Shown here piece by piece: positions 22,401 to 32,115 of a DNA stretch of 64,000 bases. The notes beneath the pieces are model-generated. The model saw only the letters and a program-made list of their open reading frames with translations, was not told the DNA's origin and searched no databases. The translations under genes were made by a program, and so were the position numbers. This stretch comes from Symsagittifera roscoffensis (taxonomy: Eukaryota; Xenacoelomorpha; Acoela; Convolutidae): the NCBI RefSeq assembly GCF_963678635.1, contig NC_087071.1, forward strand, positions 9,221,842 through 9,285,841. The letters are read 5' to 3'. Within the stretch, counting starts at the first letter, position 1, and every line of letters starts with the position of its first letter.

Positions 22401-25270
22401 CATCACAAAACAGCCCTAATGGGGAAGAAAAGAAAAAAAACTTATAAATTTGAATTAATTGGAAAACTTAAAAAATATTTTTCTCATTTTTCATAGGAAT
22501 CAACGTCCATAAAAGCATAAAATATAAGCAATTTAGATGCAACTTCGAAGACAAAATGGACAAACAAAAGAGATTACAATCAATAATAATCAATTATAAT
22601 GGATTTTTGTGCAAAACTAATGAAATAGAAATTTGAATAAAAATAATGGATTATAATCAAATATAATCGATCATAATTGTATCGAAAAATAGACAAATAA
22701 ATAATTGATTATTATCGATTATAAGGGATTATAATTGATTATAATTTGATTTTTAAAAGAGTGATTATAATCGATTTTTAATTGATTAAAATCGATTGTT
22801 TCTCAATTTTCGTGAGACTGGTACTAAAATCGTAATATAATCGATTATTAACGCTTGAAACTGGATGCGGGTAAGTTCCAACTTGGAAACTAGTTGTCGA
22901 TCACATATTTTTAAGATCTTGTGACTTTTGCTGTTCTGCAATGGATTTAGCCTTTCTTTTAACAAAGAAAATGGGCTGAAGTTAACAGTAATCAGATGCC
23001 AATCTGCAAAAAGGTAAATTTGAACCTGAACGAAAAATTAAGTTTGAAAAGTTTTTTTTTCAGTAAACAAATCATCAGATCCTAAATAGGAAATCTGAAT
23101 AAGCTTTGAAAGATTGTTTAATATTGTTCAGGTTTGTTGAGCGCAAAAAACATGAACAACAAATCATCTGTTGCTATATTTAGTTAAAAACAAAAGAAAT
23201 TAGATTGATTTTAGCATTCAAAGATGTTGGCAATGGCTAGAACCTTAGTCGATGATCATCGTAGCTACTTGCAGCAGCTGCTTTGGCAATTTCAATAGAA
23301 TAATACAACAAAACCAACAGAAAATTGGATGAAAGTCAATTAACTCAAAAAACAGGAAAAATATCGGAATTAATTTTGTTTGAACATTTTAAAATTGTTG
23401 AATTTAACGCAAAAACGTCACGCGTTAAGGATATTTCAAATTGAAAATCCTTTATGATTGCCAGATTTTTCATAATCTGGTTTCTGAAAGTCGCAATAGT
23501 GATATGAAAATATATCAAAACTGAAATGCTTAAAAAAAAGATGATTATGAAATGAGACTAAGCAAGATATCTAACGTAATTATTTAGCTTACAGAGTTAA
23601 ACTAAAACAAAGAAAAATTTAGAGGTACTTTTTCCTCACCAATTTTAGGTTTCAACTGTTTGCTGGTAAGTTTTGATTTTTATATTCCTTTTGTTTTCGG
23701 TAAGCCCCTTTGCTTTCAGTCAACATATTTTAACTTCAGCCGGTGCTCTTTTGTTAGATTTTTCCTATCTAGATTTGTGTTAAATTTTTTTGTACTTTCT
23801 TGTTATCAGCTTTCTTCTACCTCTCTTAAAAAAATGATCTGATCGCGTTTTTTGTTTGGTCATATACAATTGGTATTTGGTTTTTCCTAACGATTGCTAG
23901 AAAAAATATCATTTGGGATTACGTTTTCATGGGCTTTTTAAGGTCGTTTCCACTAGCAGTATTTATAATTATATTCAATTTTCGCGTAGTTTGCTTGACA
24001 AACGCAACCTGTTTTGCTAGCGTTACAATTTTTTATCGGGTTGCAGACATTGAAAGATGTCCCTTGTAAAGTACTTGCCCACACTTGCAACAATTTTGCT
24101 CAATTTTTTTGAAAAATTTGATGATCGAGAGCGCTTCTTACGTGGAAAAATGTTGTTATTGTAAATTTGTTGTCCTTTCGGGTTTCAGAATTTTAACGCA
24201 TGTTTTTTTTCATAATAAAAGTATTAGTTCCAATACCATTATTCTGAGTTTGAAAATTACCGCTAAGTTGCTTTGAGTTTTGTAGGATTTTCCTAAGATT
24301 TTTTTCTAGTCCTCATTTCGAGCAAAAAATTTTTGCAGAAAAAATTCTGAAGAAATTGTCAGCCAAATTGCTTCTCCTTTTATGCCTGATTCATTAGATG
24401 AAAAAAAACCTGGCATCTATTTTAAGAACAAGAATTTTTTAACCGCGGGTAATAATGAAACTGGCAAACAAACCATCATAAGAACGGCTTGAAAAACTTT
24501 TTCCTTGCGTAGTTCAATTCTGAGAAACAGTTTTTCCTAGCGTAGTTCATTTCTGTACTATTTTCGCAGCAACTGGGTAATTTTGTTTCCTGTGTGTCTT
24601 TTTGTTTGAGGTTTGCAAATCGAAACTGATTCTGTAGTCCAACGCCTAAGACGCTCAATCGAACGCGTACTATAGAGTTTCTGAGAGATTGATATACAGG
24701 GTCAGTCCTATAGTGCAAACTTAAAACTCTCAACGTTTCAAAAAAACATCTCGCACAGGAGCAAAAATTCCAGTTTTTGTGGAATTGGCACATAATTGAA
24801 CTCCGCAAGCTAAATATGTTTTCCGAAAAAGTTTAATTGTGGATTAATGGTTTATCAAGTTTAATGGTTTATCAACAGTTTGCTTAAAAAACTAAAATAA
24901 GTTCATGTTTTTATGCTAAAGAAGACTAACTTGCATAAACATGATGATGCAACATCTTGTAATTTGAAAAACTATCTTATTTTTTTTGAAAAAAATTATT
25001 TCGAGGTTTTTTTGATGTTTCGAAAGCACCGTTGTGGATATAATTGATTTATTTGATCATTTATTGTATTTGAAAAATCTGCAGACACTTCGATAAAACT
25101 TTGAAAAAAAAATTAAATACTTCATTTTTTGAAATTATTTAACTTTAAGGTAAGGCCGCCAAAGTCTCGTTCAGTAAAATTTAATTCACGCTGCTAACCT
25201 GGAAGTTTCCCATAACTCCGAGAAGAAACACGATCGCAGCTAGTCCGAAAGCAATTGGCTCGTAACACAT
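15792..25270 (-). CDS. Gene A: divergent claudin/PMP22-superfamily four-helix membrane protein, five exons
   Basis: Exons in order: 25270-25199, 21578-21384, 20339-20151, 17188-16998, 16482-15792. Every junction has GT and AG borders and phases agree (0, 0, 0, then 2), giving 446 codons including the stop, about 445 aa. Helix 1 is in exon 1. The first extracellular loop (exon 2) has W, then GLWKYC and a second Cys (KGDCF), the W..GLW..C..C claudin signature, but with W-GLW spacing shorter and Cys-Cys spacing (about 23 residues) longer than in vertebrate claudins. Helices 2 and 3 are in exon 3, helix 4 in exon 4. A cytoplasmic tail of about 260 residues follows, far longer than a usual claudin tail. 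By family, a role in cell-cell junctions or membrane organisation at the plasma membrane is inferred. The head-to-head paralog is gene B at 52406. PMP22/EMP or another four-helix relative is possible. Confidence 0.8.
16483..16997 (-). other. Gene A intron 4, nothing else seen
   Basis: A 515-bp intron between exons 4 and 5 with GTACAT and TTCTTTAG borders; no repeat or other gene is seen in it. Confidence 0.6.
16998..17188 (-). CDS. Gene A exon 4: helix 4 and start of tail
   Basis: The acceptor CTCTTTTCCCAG is followed by VGFDTVAIWLAALFSLACTI (helix 4), a Cys-containing juxtamembrane stretch (SKCLCWDRLRG, possible palmitoylation site by analogy with claudins), then a charged Glu/Arg/Gly-rich tail. 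It ends in phase 2 (AG) at a GTACAT donor; exon 5 supplies G to make Arg. Confidence 0.8.
18493..18759 (+). other. Unassigned 88-codon ORF in gene A intron 3, antisense
   Basis: Begins MKKDVFETSYGAVGTSG, has a short hydrophobic stretch (VVFLLSASSTL) and a Lys/Asn/Gln-rich C-terminus. Composition is somewhat more protein-like than neighbouring frames, but there is no known motif, no homolog elsewhere in the window and no splice evidence. It could be chance. Confidence 0.2.
19499..19863. mobile_element. Repeat with CAGGGGC end, probable TIR element
   Basis: Starts CAGGGGCAGATCTAGGGTTT and ends near CGTCCGCCCCCT, a rough inverse of its start. A second, better preserved end is at 35889-35985 in the opposite orientation (CAGGGGCGGATCTAGGAT when reverse-complemented). 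Internal sequence has no coding frame and includes a small duplication (GTCAGTCAGCCAAAAAT twice). Superfamily not assigned; exact right end and target duplication unclear. Confidence 0.5.
20151..20339 (-). CDS. Gene A exon 3: helices 2 and 3
   Basis: 63 codons, phase 0 on both sides, acceptor CAATTCAG and donor GTTAGA. It reads VCVIGGIILAVPIFIMVG (helix 2), a short ICHKVPFW loop, then GCVQFICFLIGATMM (helix 3) and a loop leading to helix 4. It is markedly GC-richer than the surrounding introns. Two decayed copies of its start lie upstream, at 20506 and 21267. Confidence 0.8.
20461..20506 (-). pseudogene. Decayed partial copy of gene A exon 3
   Basis: After an acceptor-like TTATTTTCAG, the minus strand reads VCIIGVKILAMPILL, matching the first 15 residues of exon 3 (VCVIGGIILAVPIF). 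Similarity is then lost. It lies about 170 bp upstream of the functional exon, so it is a truncated tandem exon duplicate. Confidence 0.65.
20589..20805. repeat. Small foldback repeat with internal CTCGACTTTCTCGACC copies
   Basis: The left end CCGGGTCGAGGTGCTCGA is mirrored on the right by TCGAGCACCTCGACCTGGG. Inside, CTCGACTTTCTCGACC is repeated four times. No coding frame is believable. It lies in gene A intron 2 next to the exon 3 duplicates, and only in this arm within the window. Confidence 0.65.
21028..21267 (-). pseudogene. Decayed copy of claudin-like exon 3 at the original position
   Basis: 117 bp beyond exon 2, an intact acceptor (TTTTTTTCAG) leads into GTCTATGTGATTTGA, homologous to exon 3 (GTCTGTGTGAT) and aligned with the functional-looking exon 3 start of gene B at 63989. 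In phase 0 it stops after four codons (VYVI then stop). In another frame it stays open for about 80 codons, through a hydrophobic stretch (FIMASFLLTFLVFTLI) to a stop at 21028, but that frame does not match exon 2. Interpreted as the ancestral exon 3, now dead; if spliced in, it would truncate the protein. Confidence 0.6.
21384..21578 (-). CDS. Gene A exon 2: first extracellular loop with GLW signature
   Basis: 65 codons in phase 0 from the acceptor TTTTCTAG, beginning GAWFLDDHHGGLWKYC and ending VTVAK before GTGCAA. A second in-frame donor 45 bases further (AAG before GTCTAA) would lengthen the loop by 15 residues; both donors exist in gene B too. The shorter form is preferred because it places helix 2 at the usual claudin spacing. 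The intronic reading after the second donor ends at once in a stop. Confidence 0.8.
21910..22872. mobile_element. TIR DNA element, 0.96 kb, ends ACCCGCATCC
   Basis: Starts ACCCGCATCCAAGTTTAGGC and ends GAAACTGGATGCGGGT; the inverted ends share about 36 bp, running into ATAATCGATTAT. Both sides are flanked by AAGT (21906-21909 and 22873-22876), a 4-bp target duplication. The interior is very AT-rich, full of TAATCGATTATAATCG palindromes, with a conserved core GTTTTACCACGAAACAAAAG also present in the copies at about 29400 and 48300. No transposase, so non-autonomous. It is absent from the equivalent places in gene B intron 1, where AAGTAAGT stands alone. Confidence 0.8.
22873..23752. repeat. 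Single copy of the segment that is triplicated in gene B
   Basis: Reverse-complemented, this matches the 904-bp tandem unit at 60663-63375 (for example CTTAACGCGTGACGTTTTTG and AAATATGTTGACTGAAAGCA). In this arm there is one copy, interrupted by the TIR element just before it. Non-coding intron 1 sequence. Confidence 0.8.
23753..25198 (-). other. Rest of gene A intron 1, no other gene
   Basis: AT-rich intron. It keeps the uninterrupted sequence TTTGGTCATATACAATTGG at about 23860, the empty site of the gypsy insertion in gene B. A 110-codon minus frame at 24476-24808 recurs partly in the mirror arm only because the DNA is duplicated; it contains local repeats (GCGTAGTTCA) and shifts frame between arms, so it is not called a gene. 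Confidence 0.6.
25199..25270 (-). CDS. Gene A exon 1: start codon and helix 1
   Basis: Encodes 24 residues, MCYEPIAFGLAAIVFLLGVM plus GNFQ, a single hydrophobic helix, ending in CAG before a GTTAGC donor. The same exon is at 52406-52477 on the plus strand with identical protein, which supports it as coding. A short N-terminus before helix 1 is normal for claudin-like proteins. Confidence 0.75.
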
Positions 25271-26329
25271 GGCAAACGAGATATTTTAAAATTCAAGCTT
25301 GGAAAAACGAACAGCCGATGGATTTGGAGTCTTTGATAATGGTTACAATTTATGATAACAGCAATCGTTCTTTATCAGCAGTTTAACTTGGGCCAATCTA
25401 GCACTTTTTAAGTTATTGATTCACGTCGGCTATTGCAAAAAAAATATATTATACCCCAAGCTATTTAATGAATATAATGCAAACTTTAAAATCTATTTTT
25501 TTTTCAGAGAAAATTAAATAATGGCTGACAATTGAAAACGCATCAACAAGATTTTCAGTAAATCTTTCCTCATAATAAAAATGGTTGAAAAAAATGTGAA
25601 ATCCTACAGACTAATGTGTCTTAAGCAAATATGATCAAATTTCATCTATTGTTTTACATATGTGTCTGTACTAAACTCGCGTTTCCTTGCAAGGCAAGCT
25701 TGAGAGCAACACATTGCTGAAATTAACAGAGAAAACCCAGTTTTGATCCTATGAAAAAAGGTGTTATTATGGCTTAACTTTTGATTTATTTCGTTCATTG
25801 ACCCTAAGACAGCAATGATTTTTTAGAAATGTGAATAATTCAAGGTAACTACACTTGGTTTCAAAAAATGGCACTTGAGCTTAATGTTCTGACAAGTTTT
25901 CCAATTTTATTGCTATCTATTACAGCAAAAATGGTTTTTGGAAATTGGCAAAACATTTTTTTTAGAAGATTGTTTGGCTAATTAAAAAATTTTGCTGATT
26001 TGTTTACAATGTCGCCCACTATTTTATTTTTAATTAGATTTTTTTCAGATTTGAATGTACAAACCAGGAACAAGTTGTGAAAATTACGAAAAATTTTTTG
26101 CCTTTCAGTGACCTTTGTGAAACAAATAACACAAAAAAATCATCCGTATCGAAAAAAAAGATGATAATTTGAATACTTTTTAGTGCATACATTTTCTGCG
26201 AAATCCAGTGCATTAAGTTACAAACAAACAAATAACCACATAAGTTGATAAAAGCAATGGATATTTGTAAGGACTGCAAATTTAATTGATGTAATGGTGC
26301 TCTTGTTCTTTTAATCATGTTTTTTGTCC
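25271..26329. other. 5' flank of gene A, no gene recognised
   Basis: Immediate upstream region of gene A. A minus-strand frame (26034-26318) is open in both arms, but in gene B's arm it reads a different C-terminus, which is not what a conserved gene shows. No clear core promoter motif was recognised. Confidence 0.4.
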
Positions 26330-28400
26330 GAGGCGACCCTTGATTTTTGATTTAGTTTCTTTTTTCTTTCTGTTTTCCACGCAAAATCAGGAATCACAAA
26401 TAATCCTTGGAATAAATCGAGTGATTTATCATATTAAATGCCTTTCAGTCGTGGCTCGAACGACTCTTAAAACTTTCCAAAACATTTTACAATGTCGAGA
26501 AAAACTGGTTTAAACTTAATGATTATTTGTCTAAATTTGAGCGAGTGAAGCGAGCGAGCATGCCTATTTATGCTTAAGTGAGGCTTTTTACAATAGCTTG
26601 CTTATGCTTTATTTTAGTTTTACTCGAGGAAATTTAGTGTTTGGAGTTTTTTAACGCCATTTTGAGAATCAAAACTTCAAAAACTCAAAGGTTTACTGCA
26701 AAAAACTGAAATATTGTCCAGTTTGCCTGTTTTGTATGAATTCTGAATAAAATTTACGTGTAGTTTTTTGCTCAGATAGTTTTTATATAAAAAAGACACT
26801 TATCTTAAAAAAATGTTTTTGCTTTAAAGATTTGAACGGAAATTTTTGTGCTACATGCACATTAAGGGGCTTTTTTCCCAGTGTTATGAAAATTTTGAGT
26901 TTTAATCGAACTTCGAGCGAGTAAAGCAAGCGAGCAGGCTCATTATAGAAAATCAAGCCAGGAAACTTCAGTGACCTCCAGTAAAAAAACTTGTTGAATA
27001 TTTTACCGCTATCTTCCGAATAAAAATCTTCAAAATTTCAAACATTTTCTGCAAAAAACTTGAAAATTCTTTGAAATTTTTTTTGTTTTTTTTTTAAAAT
27101 CTTTTTTGACTAAAATTGTTGCCTATTTTACTATGGCCGACGAAAATAAATAATTTTTTGATTTTCGTAAGATAAGACTCGCAAAAAAGCAACATTAAGC
27201 TTTCTGCTTTTTTGTTTGAAAAATAAATATGAAAAGTCGTTTATGTATTTTTTAAGATTATGCTCGGAACATTCTTCTGTGCTACTTACATAGCCACCGG
27301 CTGACTTGTTTCAATATGAAATTAGATGCTATTCTATTTTATTTTCGGGTCGATGAACCCTTAAATGTTAAAAAGACATTTGCCAAATTAGACTCCCTAT
27401 AGTAATCTTAAGGTCCTCGGAAAACCCCAAATCACAAACAAAACCAATCATTTTTGAAAAATTGATACAAAAAAAATTGTTGAAAATTTTTTTTCAGTTT
27501 GTTTTAAGTCGAATTCCTTTGCTAATTGCATTGCCAATTTTTCAAAATCACAAAAATGTGCACTTTAGCAGGTTTATTTTCAGCATTTTACACCAAGCGT
27601 ATTACCATGTTAATAATAGATTAATTCTATAGTAGCAAACAATGTTCGAGCATGAAAGTTCTAAGTTTGCTTTATGTGTATGACAATTCTAAATTCGCGT
27701 AATAGTTATTGAAAACTGGAACATGCTCCAATAATCCGAAAAAAGCCTCTCCCTTGAATATTCTATACCAGGAGAAACGAGGACAGCTTGTTCCTGTGCA
27801 AGTAGCATAGAATGTTGCGACCATAGTCTTACAAAAGTCTAGCAAAAACGTGTCGAATTAATGTCGTTTTTTTAAATTAGTGTAGATTTTTTCTGCGTGG
27901 TGATACAAATAGATCAAAAAAAAATAAAGTCTATTCCACAGTCATATGTTTTATTAGACAAATTCCACAGTCATATTAAAGAAAGCAAAATGTTTTTTTG
28001 AAGAAAAATGATGCTAGAAGAACAAAAAAAAATTCAAAGTTTTTTCAGTTTTTTAATATAATTTTTGTTGTTGATTTCAAAAAAGCGCTGAAATACTCAA
28101 CAAACAGACTTTACCCGAGTAAAATTACATTTTTTGGCTCAAACTAAATTAATGTAAGCTTTTAAGTCATTGCTAGCCTGCTCTTTCGCTTTGTTCGCTC
28201 GAATTAAGAAAGAAACTTCAAACCGTATTTTCTCGACACTTCTGAAATTTTAAAATTACGTTCAAATCACGACTGAATGGAATGTAATTTGATAGTGCAC
28301 TCAACTATCTCCGGTGATTTTTTGTGGTAGCTGATTTTACTTGGAAAACAAAAAAGCAAAAAATTTAAACACACCCAAATGCAAGGTTTCAACCCATTTT
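26330..28400. mobile_element. 2-kb TIR/foldback element with GAGCGAG ends (left arm)
   Basis: Two related segments of about 180 bp face each other: 26380-26565, containing TTTGAGCGAGTGAAGCGAGC, and about 28180-28390, containing GCTTTGTTCGCTCGAATT and a CACGACTGAATGG block that matches the reverse complement of the left one. A further inner copy of the GAGCGAG module begins at about 26905. No transposase frame is seen. The mirror copy is at about 49300-51340, and a lone end is at about 34938-35130. Superfamily not assigned; exact ends and target duplication not resolved. Confidence 0.65.
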
Positions 28401-29169
28401 TCAAATCATTGGAACTATCAAAAAAGTTAGAGATCAAACAGAAATGGGTCGTAAAATTAAATAACTTTAGTATATGTCGATGATTGGGAATTTTTATAGT
28501 TTAAAATCATCAACTTAGAACAATGATTTCATTTTTCGGCGAAATTGTTTTTAAAACGTACACCATGAACATTGTATTTCGGGCTGATGATTTCTTATTA
28601 GGGCACTAACTCGCAAATAACCTAATTGTTGTAAAAGTCTAATTCGATCAGCGCGTAAAATTTGAGCAGTGAATTAACCTCGGCAATAATGGATCAAATT
28701 TTGTGAAAAGTTGCAAAAATGATACTGATTATTGCACCCATCGCTCTTATAGGTAAGAAAAAGTTAGAAGCCCCTACATTTGGTGTTCTATAATGAGTGG
28801 CTAGAGATCGCTTTGTTTTTCACGTGTTAGCTGAACGATGAGAATTTTTCTTTATAAAGAAACCATTAACTAGTATTTTCATCAAAACATTGTTTTTCAG
28901 CATGTTCGAAATAATCAAAATATACAAAGGAGTAGTTTTTACAAAACTTATAACTTTAGTTATAAGTTTTTTTATGTTAAACTTGATCATTTATTTGAGT
29001 TGATTTTCGCAATAGCAGAGTATAATAGTATATAAGACTGATGTCTCTATTTGTATCAACTTACAGCCCTTCAATCAAAAAAGCTTTCAACCAATCATTA
29101 TTGACTACTGGCCTAAAATTATACTTTTAAATGATATTTTTCAATATTCTGTAATTGTGGTAAAGAACT
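28401..29169. other. Intergenic sequence shared by both arms, no gene
   Basis: Matches 48540-49300 in reverse complement. No open frame or motif of note. Confidence 0.5.
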
Positions 29170-29690
29170 GAAGCTGAGGTCAACCATTATAATTATAACA
29201 TTTTTTTTGACACAATAAATTATAATCAATTATAACTGATAGATAACAAGTATAAATTTTCCGAAAATGTCTTTTAATCTCTTATAATCTCTTATAATCT
29301 CTTAAAATCATTTATAATCTATTATAGTCTAATATATTAGATAATATTCCTTTTTTCTGTCAAAAATCTTTAAATTTGACTAGTTTTGTCTTTCTTTAGT
29401 TTATCTGAACACAAAGTTTTACCACGAAACAAAAGTTTCACAGAGAACCCTTCATAGTACTTGAAGGAATCCAGCGGTAGGTGAAATATAATTTTTCTAA
29501 ATAAAACATGAAACTAAAGCTGTGTGCTGATATTTTGGTAGTGAACAATTTTTTAAAAGTGCATCATGAAACAACTACAATCAAGAAGAAATGAAAAAAT
29601 AAAAACGTTATAAATTTGAATTGATTTAAAAACTGTTAATACAATTTTCTCATTTTTAACATAAACCAACGTCTAAAAAATTAGCAATTT
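29170..29690. mobile_element. Truncated copy of the ACCCGCATCC element family
   Basis: Contains the family's ATTATAATC repeats and the conserved core TTTTACCACGAAACAAAAG at about 29416. It matches the right-arm copy at about 48020-48530 until position 29690, where similarity ends abruptly next to a tRNA-like sequence. No ACCCGCATCC end is left. Confidence 0.6.
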
Positions 29691-29850
29691 TTATCGATAT
29701 TTTATTGCTAATTTGGCTTATTTCCTGCGATGAAACAGCGATAAAAAACCAATTAACACGAGCAAAAATAGTGACCTACGTGGTTACGAACCCTCAACCA
29801 TCATATTAGTAGACATGACTACTACCTCTGCGCCATCAAGCATTGGGTAA
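29691..29850 (-). repeat. tRNA-like sequence, probable SINE head
   Basis: The minus strand from about 29850 reads GCTTGATGGCGCAGAGGTAG, close to a pol III A box (TGGCNNAGYNGG), then an anticodon-arm-like hairpin (CATG...TATG with loop containing CTACTAA), then GGGTTCGTAACC, close to a B box. The 5' seven bases cannot pair with the bases after the T arm, so this is not an intact tRNA gene. Sequence after the B box is AT-rich. The mirror arm has no copy. Confidence 0.5.
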
Positions 29851-30265
29851 CAAAAGTTAAAAGGCTTATCAACTGAAACTCTCATTTGAAAGCTACTAGA
29901 ATGAATTATAATTTCTTTATAAGTTTTAGCGCTGACTTTCTAGGGAATCATTACTGAAATAGCTCTGAAATGTCCCAGGTTTAGCTAAGCAAAAATCTCT
30001 GAATTACACATGAATCAGCGCTGGAAAATTGCAATCAATGGGTTACTTAAGAAAAAAAGCGATAATTAAAGGTTTCATCCCGCCAAGGACTGAATATGGC
30101 TAGTTCAGCTCCTCTGAAATTTGAAGCAAACATTACAAAACGAAGCAGCAATTATTAAAAAACATATTAAGCAAACATTAGCAAACATTAAAAAACGTTC
30201 TTTCAGAGTAAAAACTCTCAATTTGTGCTTAACTGCGCCCACTCGTATAATTGTTCACCACAGTA

Positions 30266-30434
30266 ATGCCTAAATTTAAGGACAGTTGTCGAAAAAACAA
30301 ATTAAAAACTCCAACTAATTGTTTGCGTCAAACTCAAGCTAATTATTTCACCTACCCTCTAACAATTTATCAAACTTTGGTTTCAAGCACTTACCTGTGC
30401 TTAATTGGTCTAAACATACTCGTTTGCGCCAAAT
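30266..30434 (+). CDS. Candidate first exon of a membrane protein
   Basis: From ATG, 56 codons plus one base: a basic, Cys-containing N-terminus (MPKFKDSCRKNKLK) and a hydrophobic stretch (TYLCLIGLNILVC) end at a consensus GTAAGT donor. The residue mix is protein-like for AT-rich DNA. No downstream exon with the matching phase was identified before the copia element at 30851. It may be a fragment of a gene broken by retroelements, or chance. Confidence 0.3.
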
Positions 30435-30850
30435 GTAAGTGTTTAAATTACCAATTGATACTTTTTTTAATGCTAGATACGACCATTCGCTCAAAATCAT
30501 GCTCTCCTACTTTGTTGGTAATCCAAGTAAATGATCTCCAAAATGGTCCTGTAAATTAGGTAATTTGAAGCGTAGCAACTTAAATTAGTGCACATCTTGA
30601 AACAGTAATGAGACAAAGTCTTCTTTCAAACGTTTTTGTTTTCATTTTAATCATAAGCAAGACTGCTCGTATCAGGGCGAATCCTTCAATGTTCCGACTG
30701 CCTTTTAAGGTTTGCGGAGCAGTCATAACTTAAAAAAATAACATAAAAGGATTTTTTTTCCAAAATTTGAAATTTTTTATAAAAATCATCCCCCCCCCAC
30801 TAGCTATATTAAGTACAAAAGGATCGATTTCGTTTCTTGTAACAAATCAG

Positions 30851-31141
30851 TGTTGAGGTCAGACCATCTCAAGGTCAGACAGATTAATTGAATCGTAGTC
30901 AAAACTGATTAAACTCAGACAAGGTCAACTAGTGATCTCATACTAATTAATTAGTCAGTAATTAATTAACTGGTACTTTTGTGATGCTTAGTTTGTCATT
31001 TCATTTATCTTCATTTCTTTCAATTCCTTCTTCAACAATCACTACTTCTTCTCAATCCTCAGTTCAAACGTCAGATTCTATTTCATTTCAGTCTCTAACC
31101 CCAGCTCTTAATCCTAGTTCCTCTGACTCTGAACCTTAACA
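30851..31141 (+). repeat. Copia 5' LTR, 291 bp
   Basis: Begins TGTTGAGGTCAGACC and ends CCTTAACA, giving TGTT...AACA termini, directly followed by the primer-binding site. There is no second LTR for comparison, so the 5' edge is inferred from the terminal dinucleotides. Confidence 0.65.
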
Positions 31142-31155
31142 GGTTATAGGCCCAG
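31142..31155 (+). promoter_or_regulatory. Primer-binding site resembling Drosophila copia (initiator Met tRNA)
   Basis: GGTTATAGGCCCAG follows the LTR at once. As recalled, Drosophila copia uses GGTTATGGGCCCAG, complementary to an internal part of initiator tRNA-Met; the difference is one base. This supports the LTR boundary and suggests half-tRNA priming. Confidence 0.65.
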
Positions 31156-31224
31156 ACTTCTAATTTTTCTTGTATTATTTTTCTGGCAGAGTTTTTAGCT
31201 TTTAGCTAGCAACCTTAAGCAACA

Positions 31225-32115
31225 ATGGACTTGAAACTGGCGGCTTTTAGTGGAAAATCTGAAGATTTTCCGGCTTGGTCGACGAAGTTTGTGGCGCTGA
31301 AGCACACCAAGGGCCTGTTCAGGACAGTGATGGGCAATGATGATCTGCCAGAGGCTGAGCCTACTCTCCCCGAGATCCGAATGCTGATCTCAAGAATCCC
31401 AAGATGCAGGAGCGAGCAGTGTTGATCCAGGAGAAGGAAGACAAGCGAAACGCTATGTGGTCCCACCTGGCTCTGGTGCTCAACAACACCACTTTGATGT
31501 ACTTAAGAACGACTACGTGGGAACAGATGGCTATGGCGATGGGACTAAGGCTTGGAAACTGCTTCAAGAGAAATTTTCCAGTGTAGATAGGCCGACGGTG
31601 GTGAGTCTAGTAGGTCAGCTTGCGAAGCTGCGCCTATGTTCAGAGGAGTATCTGGGCGACTACTTCTTTCGCAGTCAAGAGCTGATGACGCGGAGAAGCA
31701 CTCACGGACACATTTTTCAATGCTTTGGAGATCAATGGGCTTCCTGACAGCTATGAACCTTTTTTGGTTCAAGAGAGCTTTCAACCAGCAAGACGTTTCC
31801 AGAGCTGAGAACGAGGTTGAGAAACTACAATGACTCGAGGAGGGCTCGATGTGGAGAGAGGACTGGACATGGTCATATAGATAGCCATGGAACCTCTGAG
31901 GAACAAGAAAGGAATGTCAAGTAGTGGCTGCTATGTGTGCGGTCAGAGGGGTCATATGGCGAGGGACTGCAAATCCAAAAGTCACAGCGGGCAATCCAGT
32001 GCTCGAGGCAGTGGGTCAAACGAAGCAAGTGGGCCAGGAGCAAAGAAGCAAGGAACATTTTGCGAGAGAGTGCAAGCAGGGGAGGACAGGGTTCTTCAGT
32101 TGTTGTGCTGCAACT
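31225..32115 (+). pseudogene. Copia gag, frameshifted
   Basis: Starts MDLKLAAFSGKSEDFPAW, a copia gag N-terminus pattern, and then continues in other frames. A CCHC zinc knuckle CYVCGQRGHMARDC is at 31929-31970. Several frame changes separate the start from the knuckle, so no full product is possible. Confidence 0.75.

Larger units (their letters stand above)
21256..29690. repeat. Left arm of large inverted duplication
   Basis: This interval, reverse-complemented, matches 48.04-53.86 kb and 60.55-64.0 kb over nearly all its length, including gene A/B exons 1 and 2, intron 1, a 2-kb TIR element and intergenic DNA. Paired landmarks: 25270 with 52406, 28190 with about 49510, 23850 with 53859, 21578 with 63676. 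Substitutions and small indels are scattered through it. The match ends near 29690, inside a transposon copy. The window end prevents defining the outer boundary. Confidence 0.9.

Noticed and set aside
22060-22870. ATAATCGATTATAATCG arrays as a possible CRISPR or centromeric satellite
   Set aside because: Units are irregular short palindromes confined to the interior of a TIR element; there are no spacers of constant length.
24476-24808. 110-codon minus frame inside gene A intron 1
   Set aside because: Its mirror at 52961-53234 is split between frames, and it contains local repeats; no sign of coding constraint.
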